A DNA stretch of 64,000 nt from Actinoplanes solisilvae (GCF_003999975.1 NZ_RJAC01000012.1:1-64000), one strand, 5' to 3'; counted from the stretch's first letter, positions 7,441 through 16,750 are shown. Translations and numbers: made by a program. Notes: generated by a model not told the origin, from the letters alone.

Positions 7441-10400
7441 ATGCCGGAAATCGCCGCCCCCCACGCCCTCCGCTTCGAGCACCACCCCGCGCCCGTCCTC
7501 GGCCTCGGTACGGCCACCCCGCGCATCTCCTGGCAGGTCGCGACGGCCCCCGACGGCTACGCCCAGACCCGCTACCAGATCGAGATCACCCGCACCGCCG
7601 CCGCCCGCGAAGTTGATCACGATGGGGTGAACAGTGGCGAGGCGGAGCTCCGTCGGGCCGACGACGTCGAGGGAAGCGGTACCGAGGCAGGCCACGTCGA
7701 GGGAAGCGGTACCGAGGCAGAGCACGTCGAGGGAAGTGGTGCTGAGGGAGGCCACGTCGAGAGGGTCGGTGGTAGGGCCGAAGGTGACGAGGCCGGGCGC
7801 CCCGAGGACGGCCCGCGTGGGGAAAGAGCCGAGGTCTTCGAGATCGCGTCCGGCGAGCAGGTGCTGGTGCCTTGGCCGGGGGCGCCGCTCACGTCGAGGG
7901 AGGCGGCCTCCGTACGGGTCAGGGCCGGCGATACCGCAGGCTGGAGTGGGTGGAGTGAGCCCGCCACCGTCGAGGCCGGGCTGCTCGAACCGGCCGACTG
8001 GAGCGCGCGCTTCGTCAGCCCGCGCGAGATCGGCGCCTGGGGCAGCCCGTCCCCGGTCCTCGCCGGCGTCATCGAGCTCCCCGCCGGCATCGTCAAGGCC
8101 CGCCTGTACGCCACCGCGCACGGCCTCTACACCGCCGAGCTCAACGGCCATCGGGTCGGCGACGAGCAGCTCGCCCCGGGCTGGACCGCCTACCAGCATC
8201 GCCTTCGCTATCGCACCCACGACGTGACCGCGCTGCTCGCCGAGGGCGTCAACCGTCTCGAGGTGCAGCTCGGCAACGGCTGGTTCCGCGGCTACCTCGG
8301 CTTCCGCAACCAGCACAGCCTGTACGGCGACCGCCTCGCCCTGCTGGCCCAGCTCGAGGTCGAGACGGCTGACGGCACCGTACGGACCCTCGCCACCGAC
8401 GGCAACTGGACCGCCCGCGAGGGCACGATCGTCGACGACGACCTCTACAACGGCCAGACCACCGACCTGCGGCGGAACGAAGGCAGCGAAACCCCGGTGG
8501 ACGAACTCGACGCCGACAAAACCCTGCTCGTCGCCCCCGACGGCCCACCCGTACGGATCACCGAGGTCCTCCCCGCGGTCGAGGTCTTCACCTCCCCGTC
8601 CGGCAAGACGCTCGTCGACTTCGGCCAGAACCTCGTCGGCTGGGTGCGCCTGACAGTGAAGGGCAACAGAGACGACAAGATCGTCGTACGCCATGCCGAG
8701 GTCCTCGAGGACGGCGAGCTGGGCACCCGCCCGTTGAGGGCCGCCAAGGCCACCGACGAGTGGATCCTCGACGGCCCGGAAAAAAGAGTGCTCGAGCCGA
8801 GCCTCACGTTCCACGGCTTCCGCTACGCCGAGGTCACCGGTGTCGACGGCCTGAACAAAGAGGACATCGAGGCCGTCGTCGTCGGGTCCGACCTGCGGCG
8901 TACGGGATGGTTCGAGTCCTCGAACGAGCTGCTCGACCGCTTCCACGAGAACGTCGTCTGGGGCATGCGCGGCAACTTCGTCGACGTGCCGACCGACTGC
9001 CCGCAGCGCGACGAGCGGCTCGGCTGGACCGGCGACATCCAGGTCTTCTCGCCGACCGCGTCGTTCCTGTTCGACTCGGCCGGCTTCCTCACCAACTGGC
9101 TCGCCGACCTCGCCTCGGAGCAGCAGAAGGACGGCTCGGTCCCGTACGTGATCCCGGACGTCATCCGGCAGCCGGGCCAGGCCACCGCCGCGTGGGGCGA
9201 CGCCGCGACCATCGTGCCGTGGGTGCTCTATCAGCGCACCGGAGACCGCGGCCTGCTCGAACGGCAGCTGCCCAGCATGCGCGGCTGGGTCGACAAGATG
9301 GCCGCCCTCGCCGGGCCCGACCTGCTGTGGGCCGGTGGCTTCCAGTTCGGCGACTGGCTCGACCCGACCGCCCCGCCCGAGGACCCGTTCCGGGCCAAGG
9401 CCGACCCCGACGTCATCGCGACCGCCCACCTGGCCCGCTCGGCCGAGGTCGTGGCCCAGGCCGCGCTCGCGATCGGCGACGGGGCCGTGGCCCGCGAGTA
9501 CGGCGAGCTGGCCCGGCGTGTTCGGGAGGCGTTCGCCCGCGAATACGTGACCGAGGGCGGGCGGGTGCTCAGCGACGCGCCGACCGCCTATGCGCTGGCC
9601 CTGCAGTGGGCGCTGCTGCCCACGGCCGAGCAGCGGGAACACGCCGGACGTCGGCTGGCCGACCTCGTGCGGGTCGCCGGTTTCCGCATCAGCACCGGGT
9701 TCGTCGGGACGCCGCTGATGACCGACGCGCTCACCGACGCGGGCGAGCCCGAGCTGGCGTATCGGCTGCTTCTGCAGACCGGGGTGCCGAGCTGGCTCTA
9801 CCCGGTGACGATGGGCGCCACCACGGTCTGGGAGCGCTGGGACAGCATGTTGCCGGACGGGTCGATCAACCCGGGGCAGATGACGTCGTTCAACCACTAC
9901 GCGCTCGGGGCGGTCGCCGACTGGATGCACCGCCGGGTGGCCGGCCTCGCGCCCGCCGAGCCCGGGTATCGCCGGATCGAGGTGCGGCCGCTGCCGACCG
10001 GTGAGCTCACCTTCGCCAAGGCCCGGCACCTCACCCCGTACGGGGAAGCCTCTGTCTCTTGGAGGCGGAGCGAGGGAGAGCTGCGGCTGGACGTGACGGT
10101 GCCGGTGGGAACGACGGCGACGGTGCACCTGGCGGGCGAGGAGATCGGTGTCGGTCCGGGCTCGCACTCCTGGGTTGTGCCCGACCCGGCCCGATCGGCG
10201 GATCGGGAAGCCGAGCCGAGCATCCGGCAGCTCATGGACCACGCGCCGAGCTGGGCCGAAGTGGTCGCCGTGGCCCGGGAAGCCGGTGTCGCGGACGACG
10301 AAGCGGCCCTGGCCGACCGGCTCGAACGCTACCTCGACATGCCCGCGGCCCGCTTCGCCGACGCCGCCACCGCCCACGGCTTCATTCCCGGTGGCGACCA

Positions 10401-10446
10401 GCTCGCCGCCCGCCTGAACTCTCTCCTCTCCTCCGACAACCGATAA
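7441..10446 (+). CDS. Alpha-L-rhamnosidase, GH78
   Basis: 1,001 aa from ATG 7441 (AGGAG 8 nt upstream; no signal peptide, so probably cytoplasmic). The N-terminal beta domain is followed by the GH78 (alpha/alpha)6 catalytic domain with the signature DCPQRDERLGWTGD near residue 516, the acidic pocket of the family. It removes terminal alpha-L-rhamnose from oligosaccharides or glycosides. Two odd features: the first beta domain is interrupted at about residues 57-130 by a Gly/Glu-rich insert containing three 30-bp repeats, and about 80 extra residues follow the family C-terminus. It lies upstream of an ABC sugar importer and divergent from AraC. Confidence 0.95.
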   Translation: MPEIAAPHALRFEHHPAPVLGLGTATPRISWQVATAPDGYAQTRYQIEITRTAAAREVDHDGVNSGEAELRRADDVEGSGTEAGHVEGSGTEAEHVEGSGAEGGHVERVGGRAEGDEAGRPEDGPRGERAEVFEIASGEQVLVPWPGAPLTSREAASVRVRAGDTAGWSGWSEPATVEAGLLEPADWSARFVSPREIGAWGSPSPVLAGVIELPAGIVKARLYATAHGLYTAELNGHRVGDEQLAPGWTAYQHRLRYRTHDVTALLAEGVNRLEVQLGNGWFRGYLGFRNQHSLYGDRLALLAQLEVETADGTVRTLATDGNWTAREGTIVDDDLYNGQTTDLRRNEGSETPVDELDADKTLLVAPDGPPVRITEVLPAVEVFTSPSGKTLVDFGQNLVGWVRLTVKGNRDDKIVVRHAEVLEDGELGTRPLRAAKATDEWILDGPEKRVLEPSLTFHGFRYAEVTGVDGLNKEDIEAVVVGSDLRRTGWFESSNELLDRFHENVVWGMRGNFVDVPTDCPQRDERLGWTGDIQVFSPTASFLFDSAGFLTNWLADLASEQQKDGSVPYVIPDVIRQPGQATAAWGDAATIVPWVLYQRTGDRGLLERQLPSMRGWVDKMAALAGPDLLWAGGFQFGDWLDPTAPPEDPFRAKADPDVIATAHLARSAEVVAQAALAIGDGAVAREYGELARRVREAFAREYVTEGGRVLSDAPTAYALALQWALLPTAEQREHAGRRLADLVRVAGFRISTGFVGTPLMTDALTDAGEPELAYRLLLQTGVPSWLYPVTMGATTVWERWDSMLPDGSINPGQMTSFNHYALGAVADWMHRRVAGLAPAEPGYRRIEVRPLPTGELTFAKARHLTPYGEASVSWRRSEGELRLDVTVPVGTTATVHLAGEEIGVGPGSHSWVVPDPARSADREAEPSIRQLMDHAPSWAEVVAVAREAGVADDEAALADRLERYLDMPAARFADAATAHGFIPGGDQLAARLNSLLSSDNR
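7666..7770 (+). repeat. In-frame 30-bp tandem repeat inside the rhamnosidase gene
   Basis: Copies start at 7666, 7696 and 7726, with a partial fourth at 7756. Each encodes a VEGSGTEAGH-like decapeptide. The first two differ at two bases. The insert sits where other GH78 enzymes have a short loop in the first beta domain. Confidence 0.9.
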
Positions 10447-10457
10447 GGGAGCCATCG

Positions 10458-11299
10458 ATGAGACGACGAACGGCCTGAAGACCCCGACCACCTGGGACGA
10501 GTTCCAGGCCAACAACGCCAAGCTCAAGGCGGCCGGCGTCGACCCCGTCATTCAGACGTACGGCGAGACGTGGACCTCGCAGCTGTTCATCCTCGGTGAT
10601 TACCACAACGTCGAGGCGGCCTCCCCGGGCTGGGCCGAGCAGTACACCAAGAACCAGGCCAAGTACGCCACCACGCCCGCGGCCCGGGCGGGCTTTGATC
10701 ACCTTCAGCAGGTTCACGACGCCGGCTACGTGAACAAGGACTTCGCCTCGGCCAAGCTCACCGACGGGCTGAACAAGCTGGCCAAGGGACAGGGCGCGCA
10801 GTACCCGATCCTGTCCGCGATGCTCAGCCAGCTCATCGCCGACAACCCGGGCACCGAGAACAAGATCGGGCTGTTCGCGATCCCCGGCGCCGACGCCGCC
10901 AAGAACGGCCTGACCGTGTGGGCGCCGAACGGGCTCTACATCCCGAGCAGCACGACCGGCGCCAAGCTCGAGGCGGCCAAGAAGTTCCTCGGGTTCGTCG
11001 CCAGCCCCGAAGGCTGCGAGTCCCTCGGCACGGCGACCCAGCCGACCGGCCCGTACGCCGTCAAGGGTTGCAAGCTGCCCGAGTCGGTGCCGCAGGCGGT
11101 CAAGGACATGCAGACCTACATCGACAAGCCGGGCGCGTCCAGCCTGGCCCTCGAGTTCCTCTCCCCGGTCAAGGGCCCGGCGCTCGAGCAGATCTGCGTC
11201 GAGGTCGGCTCCGGCATCCGCAAGTCCGACGCGGCCGCCAAGCTCTACGACGAGGACGTCAAGAAGCAGGCCCAGCAGCTCGGACTCGAGGGCTGGTAG
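10458..11299 (+). pseudogene. ABC sugar solute-binding protein, broken by an internal deletion
   Basis: A normal start, GGGAGCC-ATCG-ATG at 10458, gives MRRRTA and then TGA. From about 10466, in another frame, the sequence reads NGLKTPTTWDEFQANNAKLK and continues uninterrupted to a TAG at 11299 as the C-terminal ~275 residues of a family-1 extracellular binding protein. The missing part would be the lipoprotein signal and most of the N-terminal lobe, about 140 residues. Translation from internal GTG 10730 could only give a fragment. Its position between the rhamnosidase and two permeases is exactly where the binding protein belongs. An assembly error at the junction is the main alternative. 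Confidence 0.85.
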
Positions 11300-11304
11300 G
11301 TCTC

Positions 11305-12234
11305 GTGGCGACCGACACCACTGTTCAGCGGGCGGCCCGGACGCGCGGCGACGCCTCCGGGCCCGCCCCGGGCGGGCGCAAACGCAGCCCGTACCCGCAC
11401 TGGTTCTACCTGCCGGCGGCGATCGTCTACGCCGTGCTGTTCCTCGTGCCGACGGTGACGTCGTTCTACTTCAGCCTGACCCGGTGGAGCATCTTCGACT
11501 CCCAGTTCATCGGGTTCGACAACTACGTCACCTTCTTCCAGGAACCGGCGCTGGTCTCGGGTCTGTGGCACACCGTCGTCTACGCGGTGATCACCTCGGG
11601 GCTCAAGGTCGTGCTCGGCCTCGGCCTGGCCGTGCTGCTCACCTCGCAGATCATGGCCCGCGGCTACCTGCGCTCGGTCGTCTTCTTCCCGGTGCTGGTC
11701 AGCACGATCGGGGTCGGCCTGACGTTCACGATCCTGCTCGACCCCGAGGAAGGGCTGATCAACGAGTCGCTGGCGCTGCTGGGCATCCAGGGGCCGGGCT
11801 GGCTCACCGATCCCTCGTACGCCCTGGTCTCGGTCGCGCTCGTCGACGTGTGGAAGGGTGTCGGCCTGGCCACGCTCATCTACATCGCCGGCATCGTGTC
11901 GATCCCGGGCGAGTATTTCGAGGCGGCCCGCGTCGACGGCGCCTCGGCCTGGCAGAACTTCCGCAGCATCGTGCTCCCGCTGGCCCGCCCGGCGACGTTC
12001 ACCGTGATCCTGCTGTCGCTGATCGGCGGGCTGCGGTCGTTCGACCTGATCTGGGCCATGACCCGCGGTGGGCCCGGCTTCACGTCCGACGTGATCGCGT
12101 CGGTCATCTACAAGCAGTACCAGGCCGGCTTCTACGGCCTGTCGACCGCCGGGAACGTCATCCTCTTCCTGCTCGTGACGGCGATCATCTTCCCGCTGTC
12201 GCGCTATCTCAACAGCAAGGAGGTGGACCTGTGA
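11305..12234 (+). CDS. ABC sugar transporter permease (MalF/UgpA type)
   Basis: 309 aa from GTG 11305. Six membrane helices follow a polar ~35-residue N-terminus. The EAA loop that docks the ATPase is EYFEAARVDGASAWQNFRSI (about residues 203-222). It starts 5 bp after the binding-protein remnant and overlaps the next permease by GTGA. No ATPase gene is in the locus; actinomycetes often use a shared MsiK-type ATPase. Confidence 0.92.
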   Translation: MATDTTVQRAARTRGDASGPAPGGRKRSPYPHWFYLPAAIVYAVLFLVPTVTSFYFSLTRWSIFDSQFIGFDNYVTFFQEPALVSGLWHTVVYAVITSGLKVVLGLGLAVLLTSQIMARGYLRSVVFFPVLVSTIGVGLTFTILLDPEEGLINESLALLGIQGPGWLTDPSYALVSVALVDVWKGVGLATLIYIAGIVSIPGEYFEAARVDGASAWQNFRSIVLPLARPATFTVILLSLIGGLRSFDLIWAMTRGGPGFTSDVIASVIYKQYQAGFYGLSTAGNVILFLLVTAIIFPLSRYLNSKEVDL

Positions 12235-13070
12235 CCGCCTCGTCCTTGTCCAGGAAGCGGCCGCTGCTCAGCATCGTGGCCATTCTGCTGTCCCTGGTCG
12301 TCTTCGTGGTGCCGTTCGCGTTCATCGTGCTGACCGCGCTCAAGAGCCGGCAGGAGGCGTCGCTGCTCGACTTCTCCTGGCCCACCCAGTTCCACTTCGT
12401 GCAGAACTTCATCGACGTCGTGCAGGCCCGCGACTACATGCTGATCATCGCGTTCATCAACAGCACGATCCTGACCGTCGCGTCGGTGGCGATCCTGGTG
12501 GTGCTGGCCGCGATGGTCGCCTTCGTGCTGCAGCGGCGCCGCACCCGCTGGACCGGCCTGATCAACTTCATGGTGCTGTCCGGCCTGATCATCCCGCCCG
12601 CCGTCGTGCCGACGATCTGGGTCCTTCAAAAACTCGGTCTCTTCCGTACGATGCCCGGCCTCATCCTCATCGAGGTGGCCTTCGGCCTGTCGTTCTGCGT
12701 GCTGCTGTTCCGGGCGTTCATCGCCACCGTGCCGCGCGAGCTCGACGAGGCGGCGATCATCGACGGCGCGGGACCGCTGCGGCTGTTCTTCCGGGTCATC
12801 CTGCCGCTGCTGCGCTCGGTCATCATCACGGTCGTGGTCGTCCAGTCGGTGACGATCTTCAACGATTTCGTGAACCCGCTCTACTTCCTGCCCGGCGATC
12901 AGAACGCCACCGTTCAGCTCACCCTCTACAACTTCTCCAGCTCCTACTCGACCCAGTACAACCTGCTGTTCATGGACATCCTGCTGATCACGATTCCTCC
13001 GCTGATCATGTTCTTGTTCTTCAACAAGCGCATAGTGGCGGGTATGACCGCGGGGGCCGTCAAGGGTTGA
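12231..13070 (+). CDS. ABC sugar transporter permease (MalG/UgpE type)
   Basis: 279 aa from GTG 12231, overlapping the preceding permease stop. Six helices; the EAA loop is ELDEAAIIDGAGPLRLFFRV (about residues 172-191). With the first permease it would form the channel for an oligosaccharide, presumably a rhamnoside. Import depends on a binding protein that is broken in this locus. Confidence 0.92.
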   Translation: MTASSLSRKRPLLSIVAILLSLVVFVVPFAFIVLTALKSRQEASLLDFSWPTQFHFVQNFIDVVQARDYMLIIAFINSTILTVASVAILVVLAAMVAFVLQRRRTRWTGLINFMVLSGLIIPPAVVPTIWVLQKLGLFRTMPGLILIEVAFGLSFCVLLFRAFIATVPRELDEAAIIDGAGPLRLFFRVILPLLRSVIITVVVVQSVTIFNDFVNPLYFLPGDQNATVQLTLYNFSSSYSTQYNLLFMDILLITIPPLIMFLFFNKRIVAGMTAGAVKG

Positions 13071-13079
13071 GGTGTGTTG

Positions 13080-14048
13080 ATGCGTGTTGCACGTCTTTTC
13101 GGCGCCGGTGACATCCGGCTGCTTGATGACTCGCTGCCTTCGGCTTCTCCGGGCGCTCGTCTCGTTGAGGTCACGTCGGTCGGGATCTGCGGGTCCGACC
13201 TGCACTGGTTCACCGAGGGCGGGATCGGGGACGCGGTCACGTCGTCGCCGCTGGTGCTCGGGCACGAGATGGCCGGGGTGATCCGGGGCGGGCCCGACGA
13301 CGGCGTGCGGGTGGCGATCGACCCGGCCATCCCGTGCCTGCGTTGCGAGCCGTGCCGGGACGGCTGGCCGAACCTGTGCCTGAACATCGTCTTCGCCGGG
13401 CACGGGAGCACCGACGGGGGTTTGCGTCAGTTCCTGACCTGGCCGGCCGACCGGCTGCACCCGCTGCCCGACAAGCTCAGCTACGACGACGGGGCCATGC
13501 TCGAACCGCTCGGGGTGGCCCTGCACGCGCTCGACCTGGGCCACGTGCGGATGGCGTCGACGGTGGCGGTGGTCGGCTGCGGACCGATCGGCCTGCTGCT
13601 CGTGCAGCTGGCCGCCCGGCACGGCGCGACCCGGGTGCTGGCCGCCGAGCCGCTGCCACACCGCCTGGCGGCCGCTTTGGAGTTCGGGGCGGTGCCGGCT
13701 TCCGGCGACCCGGTCGCCGACGTGGTCTTCGAGGTGTCCGGGTCGCCCGCCGCCGTCGACACGGCTCTGCGCCTGGCCAAACCGGGCGCCCGGGTTGTGC
13801 TGGTCGGCATCCCCGACGGCGACCACACGACCTTCAGCGCGTCGATCGCCCGCCGCAAGGGGTTGACGTTGGTGCTGGCCCGCCGGATGGGCGAGGTCTA
13901 CCCGCGGGCGATCGACCTGGCCGCCTCGGGTGCGGTCGATCTCGCGTCCGTCGTCTCCGACGTCCACGGCCTTTCCGACGTGGCAGAGGCGTTCGCCGCG
14001 GCGGCGGCCCGAACCGGCCTGAAAGTCGTCGTGCACCCCAACGGCTGA
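13080..14048 (+). CDS. Zinc-dependent sugar/polyol dehydrogenase (MDR family)
   Basis: 322 aa; ATG 13080 is preferred over the in-frame GTG 13074 and TTG 13077. Catalytic zinc motifs are GICGSDLHW (Cys near 37) and GHEMAGV (His near 63). The structural zinc Cys cluster CLRCEPCRDGWPNLC is complete. The Rossmann motif is VVGCGPIG. The sequence resembles L-idonate 5-dehydrogenase and sorbitol/threonine dehydrogenases. Nine bp after the permease stop, it probably oxidises a product of the imported sugar. The exact substrate is inferred only from context. Confidence 0.85.
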   Translation: MRVARLFGAGDIRLLDDSLPSASPGARLVEVTSVGICGSDLHWFTEGGIGDAVTSSPLVLGHEMAGVIRGGPDDGVRVAIDPAIPCLRCEPCRDGWPNLCLNIVFAGHGSTDGGLRQFLTWPADRLHPLPDKLSYDDGAMLEPLGVALHALDLGHVRMASTVAVVGCGPIGLLLVQLAARHGATRVLAAEPLPHRLAAALEFGAVPASGDPVADVVFEVSGSPAAVDTALRLAKPGARVVLVGIPDGDHTTFSASIARRKGLTLVLARRMGEVYPRAIDLAASGAVDLASVVSDVHGLSDVAEAFAAAAARTGLKVVVHPNG

Positions 14049-14080
14049 CTTCATACCCGGCCCTGTGATGAGATCTCGCG

Positions 14081-14764
14081 ATGATCGAACCGCTGACCTA
14101 CCGAGCCACCCCCGACGAATGGGCCGAGTGGGCGGCGTTCGCCGAGCACGTGCCCGACGCCGACGACGAGGAGGCGCCCGACGCGGGCGCGCTGCTCGAG
14201 GTGCTCGTCGACGGGGCCCTGCACCAGGGTTTCTGCTACCCGCACACGGCCGCCGCCGTACCCGGCTTCGTCGCCCTGGCCACGGACGAGAGGGTCGGCG
14301 ACTACCAGCGAGCCTGGATTCTCGTTCATCTGTTCTCGATCGCCACAGTCGGGCGCCGTGACCTGTGCCGTGGCGCCGACACCCAGGTCGAGGCGCCCGA
14401 GGCCGTCGCGGCCCGCCGCGCGGTGGCCGGCGCCCTCCCGCGGCTGACCGGGCGATGGGACGACGAATCCGAGGGTGGAAAGTTCTTCCTCGCGGCGCTC
14501 GTCGCCGCCTGTCCCGAGGCCGGAGTCTCCCTGCGGGCGCAGATCGGGCGTCTGCGGGAGGCCTACGCCAGGACCACCCGTGAGGCGACCTTGCGGCTGG
14601 TCGAAGCACTGGCCGATGCCGATCCGCAACAGATCGACCTTCGCGACATCAGCCCCGCGGCCGCCGCGAGACGCGACAGCCCGCACTGCGCGCCGGAGAA
14701 CAGAGGCCTGTCCGTGCTGGAAGCGTTGATCATCGAAGAGATCGACGCGTCCTGGCCGGGCTGA
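14081..14764 (+). CDS. Hypothetical helical protein
   Basis: 227 aa from ATG 14081. Almost wholly alpha-helical by composition, acidic at the N-terminus, without membrane segments or recognisable catalytic motifs. It may be a HEAT/ARM-like scaffold, but I cannot support a family. Monocistronic. Confidence 0.6.
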   Translation: MIEPLTYRATPDEWAEWAAFAEHVPDADDEEAPDAGALLEVLVDGALHQGFCYPHTAAAVPGFVALATDERVGDYQRAWILVHLFSIATVGRRDLCRGADTQVEAPEAVAARRAVAGALPRLTGRWDDESEGGKFFLAALVAACPEAGVSLRAQIGRLREAYARTTREATLRLVEALADADPQQIDLRDISPAAAARRDSPHCAPENRGLSVLEALIIEEIDASWPG

Positions 14765-14774
14765 AAATCGTCGT

Positions 14775-14786
14775 CCATCCGGATGG
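14775..14786. promoter_or_regulatory. Perfect 12-bp palindrome CCATCCGGATGG
   Basis: It lies 10 bp after the preceding stop and 74 bp before the small ORF at 14860. The right arm is followed by GTTAATCC, which partly repeats the pattern. It could be an operator for the HNH unit. Confidence 0.3.
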
Positions 14787-14859
14787 TTAATCCATTGTCC
14801 GGGGGCGCGCCGATCCCTACCGTAGAGATCACCAACTGGCCGGGATTACAGGAGATCGG

Positions 14860-14919
14860 ATGCTCTTCGTCATGTCGTACGGCGGCGTAGCCGTGCGTCC
14901 CGGCCTGCCACCCGGCTAG
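14860..14919 (+). CDS. Possible 19-aa leader peptide upstream of the HNH gene
   Basis: An ATG with AGGAG 6 nt upstream opens a 19-codon frame (MLFVMSYGGVAVRPGLPPG) ending in TAG, 42 bp before the HNH start. The good ribosome site is the only support for translation. No attenuator hairpin is obvious. It may be a leader, a true micropeptide or chance. Confidence 0.4.
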   Translation: MLFVMSYGGVAVRPGLPPG

Positions 14920-14961
14920 CGTCCCCCTCGCTGACCGGGCTGTCCACAAGGAGGTGACCCG

Positions 14962-15408
14962 GTGAGTGATGTGCTGGTGCTCAACGCCGACCTGGGGCCG
15001 CTGCACCGGGTGAGCCTTCGGCACGCCGTACGGATGCTGGTGCGGCAGGTGGCCGAGGTGCACGAGGCCCGCCCCGACGGCGTGATCGGCGTCTGGCCCG
15101 TCCCGACCGTCGTGCGCCTGGTGACGTACGTGGTCACGCGCTGGCGTCACAGCCGTGGCCCGTCCTGGTCGCGCGCCGGCGTGCTGGCCCGCGACGGCCG
15201 CCACTGCGCCTACTGCAACCGCGCCGCGACGACCATCGACCACGTGCTGCCCCGCTCGCGAGGCGGCGCCAACTCGTGGCTGAACACCGTCGCCGCGTGC
15301 TACCCGTGCAACCAGCGCAAGGGCGACCGCACCCCGTCCGAGGCCCGCATGCCCCTGCTCCGCAAGCCCTCAACCCCGACCTGGGTGTCCTTCGCCATCC
15401 GCCGCTGA
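14962..15408 (+). CDS. HNH endonuclease domain protein
   Basis: 148 aa from GTG 14962, behind a near-perfect Shine-Dalgarno (AAGGAGGTGA). The HNH core is HCAYCNRAATTIDHVLPRSR, then NTVAACYPCNQRKGD, giving two CxxC zinc pairs and the DH catalytic pair, at about residues 75-118. Stand-alone actinobacterial HNH proteins of this kind are common and their role is mostly unknown. Confidence 0.88.
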   Translation: MSDVLVLNADLGPLHRVSLRHAVRMLVRQVAEVHEARPDGVIGVWPVPTVVRLVTYVVTRWRHSRGPSWSRAGVLARDGRHCAYCNRAATTIDHVLPRSRGGANSWLNTVAACYPCNQRKGDRTPSEARMPLLRKPSTPTWVSFAIRR

Positions 15409-15427
15409 CCGCCGACGAGCACCGCCC

Positions 15428-15787
15428 TTATGCGTAGGGGCGGTGCTCGTGTGCCTCGTTCCACTTTCGAAGTTCCTCGTGCAGCGCCCGAACCTCGTCC
15501 GGAACAGGGTCCGGAAAGTGGGGCGTCGACTCCGCGATCGCCTCGACCTCCTCCTCGCCGACGACCTCGGCGATCGCGTCCCACAGAACCCCGCGGGCCC
15601 TGGAGAGACGCGGCCCGACCAGCCATTCGGTGACGAACCGGTCGAGCGTGCGAGCGTCACCGTCCCCCGCCGCCTGCCGAGAGCCGATTCGGTCCAGCGA
15701 GGCGACAATGCTCTCCATGAGCCGAGCGACCTCAACCGCCCGGTCCAACGGAATCGAGACCAGCGGTCCGGCACTCTTTGCGTTCAC
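15428..15787 (-). CDS. Hypothetical acidic helical protein
   Basis: 119 aa from GTG 15787 (GTG 15799 would add four residues). It begins MNAKSAGPLVSIPL and has a long amphipathic helix and an acidic C-terminus. It lies 23 bp downstream of the acetyltransferase gene on the same strand, probably co-transcribed. No family recognised. Confidence 0.6.
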   Translation of the reverse strand: MNAKSAGPLVSIPLDRAVEVARLMESIVASLDRIGSRQAAGDGDARTLDRFVTEWLVGPRLSRARGVLWDAIAEVVGEEEVEAIAESTPHFPDPVPDEVRALHEELRKWNEAHEHRPYA

Positions 15788-15810
15788 GCTCGTCAGCACA
15801 TCACAACCGG

Positions 15811-16647
15811 TCAGGTGAGGTCGCGCTGGTAGATGGTGGTTCGGTGGGTGGGGTGGTAGCCGAGGGCCTCGTTGATGTGGCGCATCGCGGTGTTGTCGTC
15901 GGCGGCGTCGGCGAGCAGGCCGGTCAGCGCGGGGAAGCGGGTGCGGACCCGGGTCATCTGGGCGGCCTTCATCCAGCGGGCCAGGCCGTGGCCGCGGTGG
16001 GCGGGTAGGACGCCGGTGCCGTAGTGCTGGGCATCGCCGCCGCCGGACGCGGGGACGACCAGTTCGGTGAAGCCGGCCATCTCGCCATCCGTGGTCAGGG
16101 CGGCCGTCGTGCACAGCGTCTCGTCGCGGTTCGCCACCACCTCGGCCACCGCGTGCAGGCGGGCCACGTCCCAGGGCCAGGTGACGTTGATGGCCTCGCC
16201 CATCGGCATGTCGTCCATCGCCGAGCGCGCCCGCACGAACGTCTCTACGAGATCGTCCGTGACCGTGCCCTCCCAGTGCACCAGACGATAGCCGGGCACC
16301 TCGTCGACCAGCGGGGCAACAACGTCGGTCAAATTCAGCCGGGTGTACGTCAACCCGAGCACGCGCCGGAAGCCGAGCGCCTCGCAGAAGTGATCACCTT
16401 CCGACCCGTACGCGATCTGCTCGGTCTGCAGCGTGCGCAGCCCGCGGGCCGTGGCCACCTCGGCGATGTCGTGGAGCAGGCCGGTCGCGACGCCGGTCCG
16501 CCGTTCGGCCGGGTGCACGTGGAGCTGGATCTCCGAGCCGGGCAGCCACAGGAACGCGGTGCCGAGCGGGCGGCCGTCGGGCGCGGCGCCCAGCCAGGCG
16601 AGCCGTTCATCGGTTTCCGCCAGTCGCGTGATCTGCACGGCGGTCAT
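15811..16647 (-). CDS. Tandem GNAT N-acetyltransferase
   Basis: 278 aa if started at ATG 16647; the frame is open to 16749, but the extension overlaps the divergent gene's promoter. Two GNAT halves are visible. The N-terminal one has HPAERRTGVATGLLHDI, and the C-terminal one GTGVLPAHRGHGLARWM followed by NEALGYH. The two-domain arrangement is like mycothiol synthase or Eis-type enzymes, but it is not close enough to assign a substrate. Confidence 0.8.
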   Translation of the reverse strand: MTAVQITRLAETDERLAWLGAAPDGRPLGTAFLWLPGSEIQLHVHPAERRTGVATGLLHDIAEVATARGLRTLQTEQIAYGSEGDHFCEALGFRRVLGLTYTRLNLTDVVAPLVDEVPGYRLVHWEGTVTDDLVETFVRARSAMDDMPMGEAINVTWPWDVARLHAVAEVVANRDETLCTTAALTTDGEMAGFTELVVPASGGGDAQHYGTGVLPAHRGHGLARWMKAAQMTRVRTRFPALTGLLADAADDNTAMRHINEALGYHPTHRTTIYQRDLT

Positions 16648-16750
16648 TATCGCGGGAAGCAACGGCGGTCGGCTGCTGGTTTTCGCGGCCGGGCTCGACA
16701 TGGTCCCGCGCCTGCAACACAATGACAGATCTCGATGCATGGAGGTCATT

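Noticed and set aside
7336..10551. 1,071-aa minus-strand frame opposite the rhamnosidase
   Set aside because: Antisense shadow of a conserved GH78 gene; no recognisable domains.
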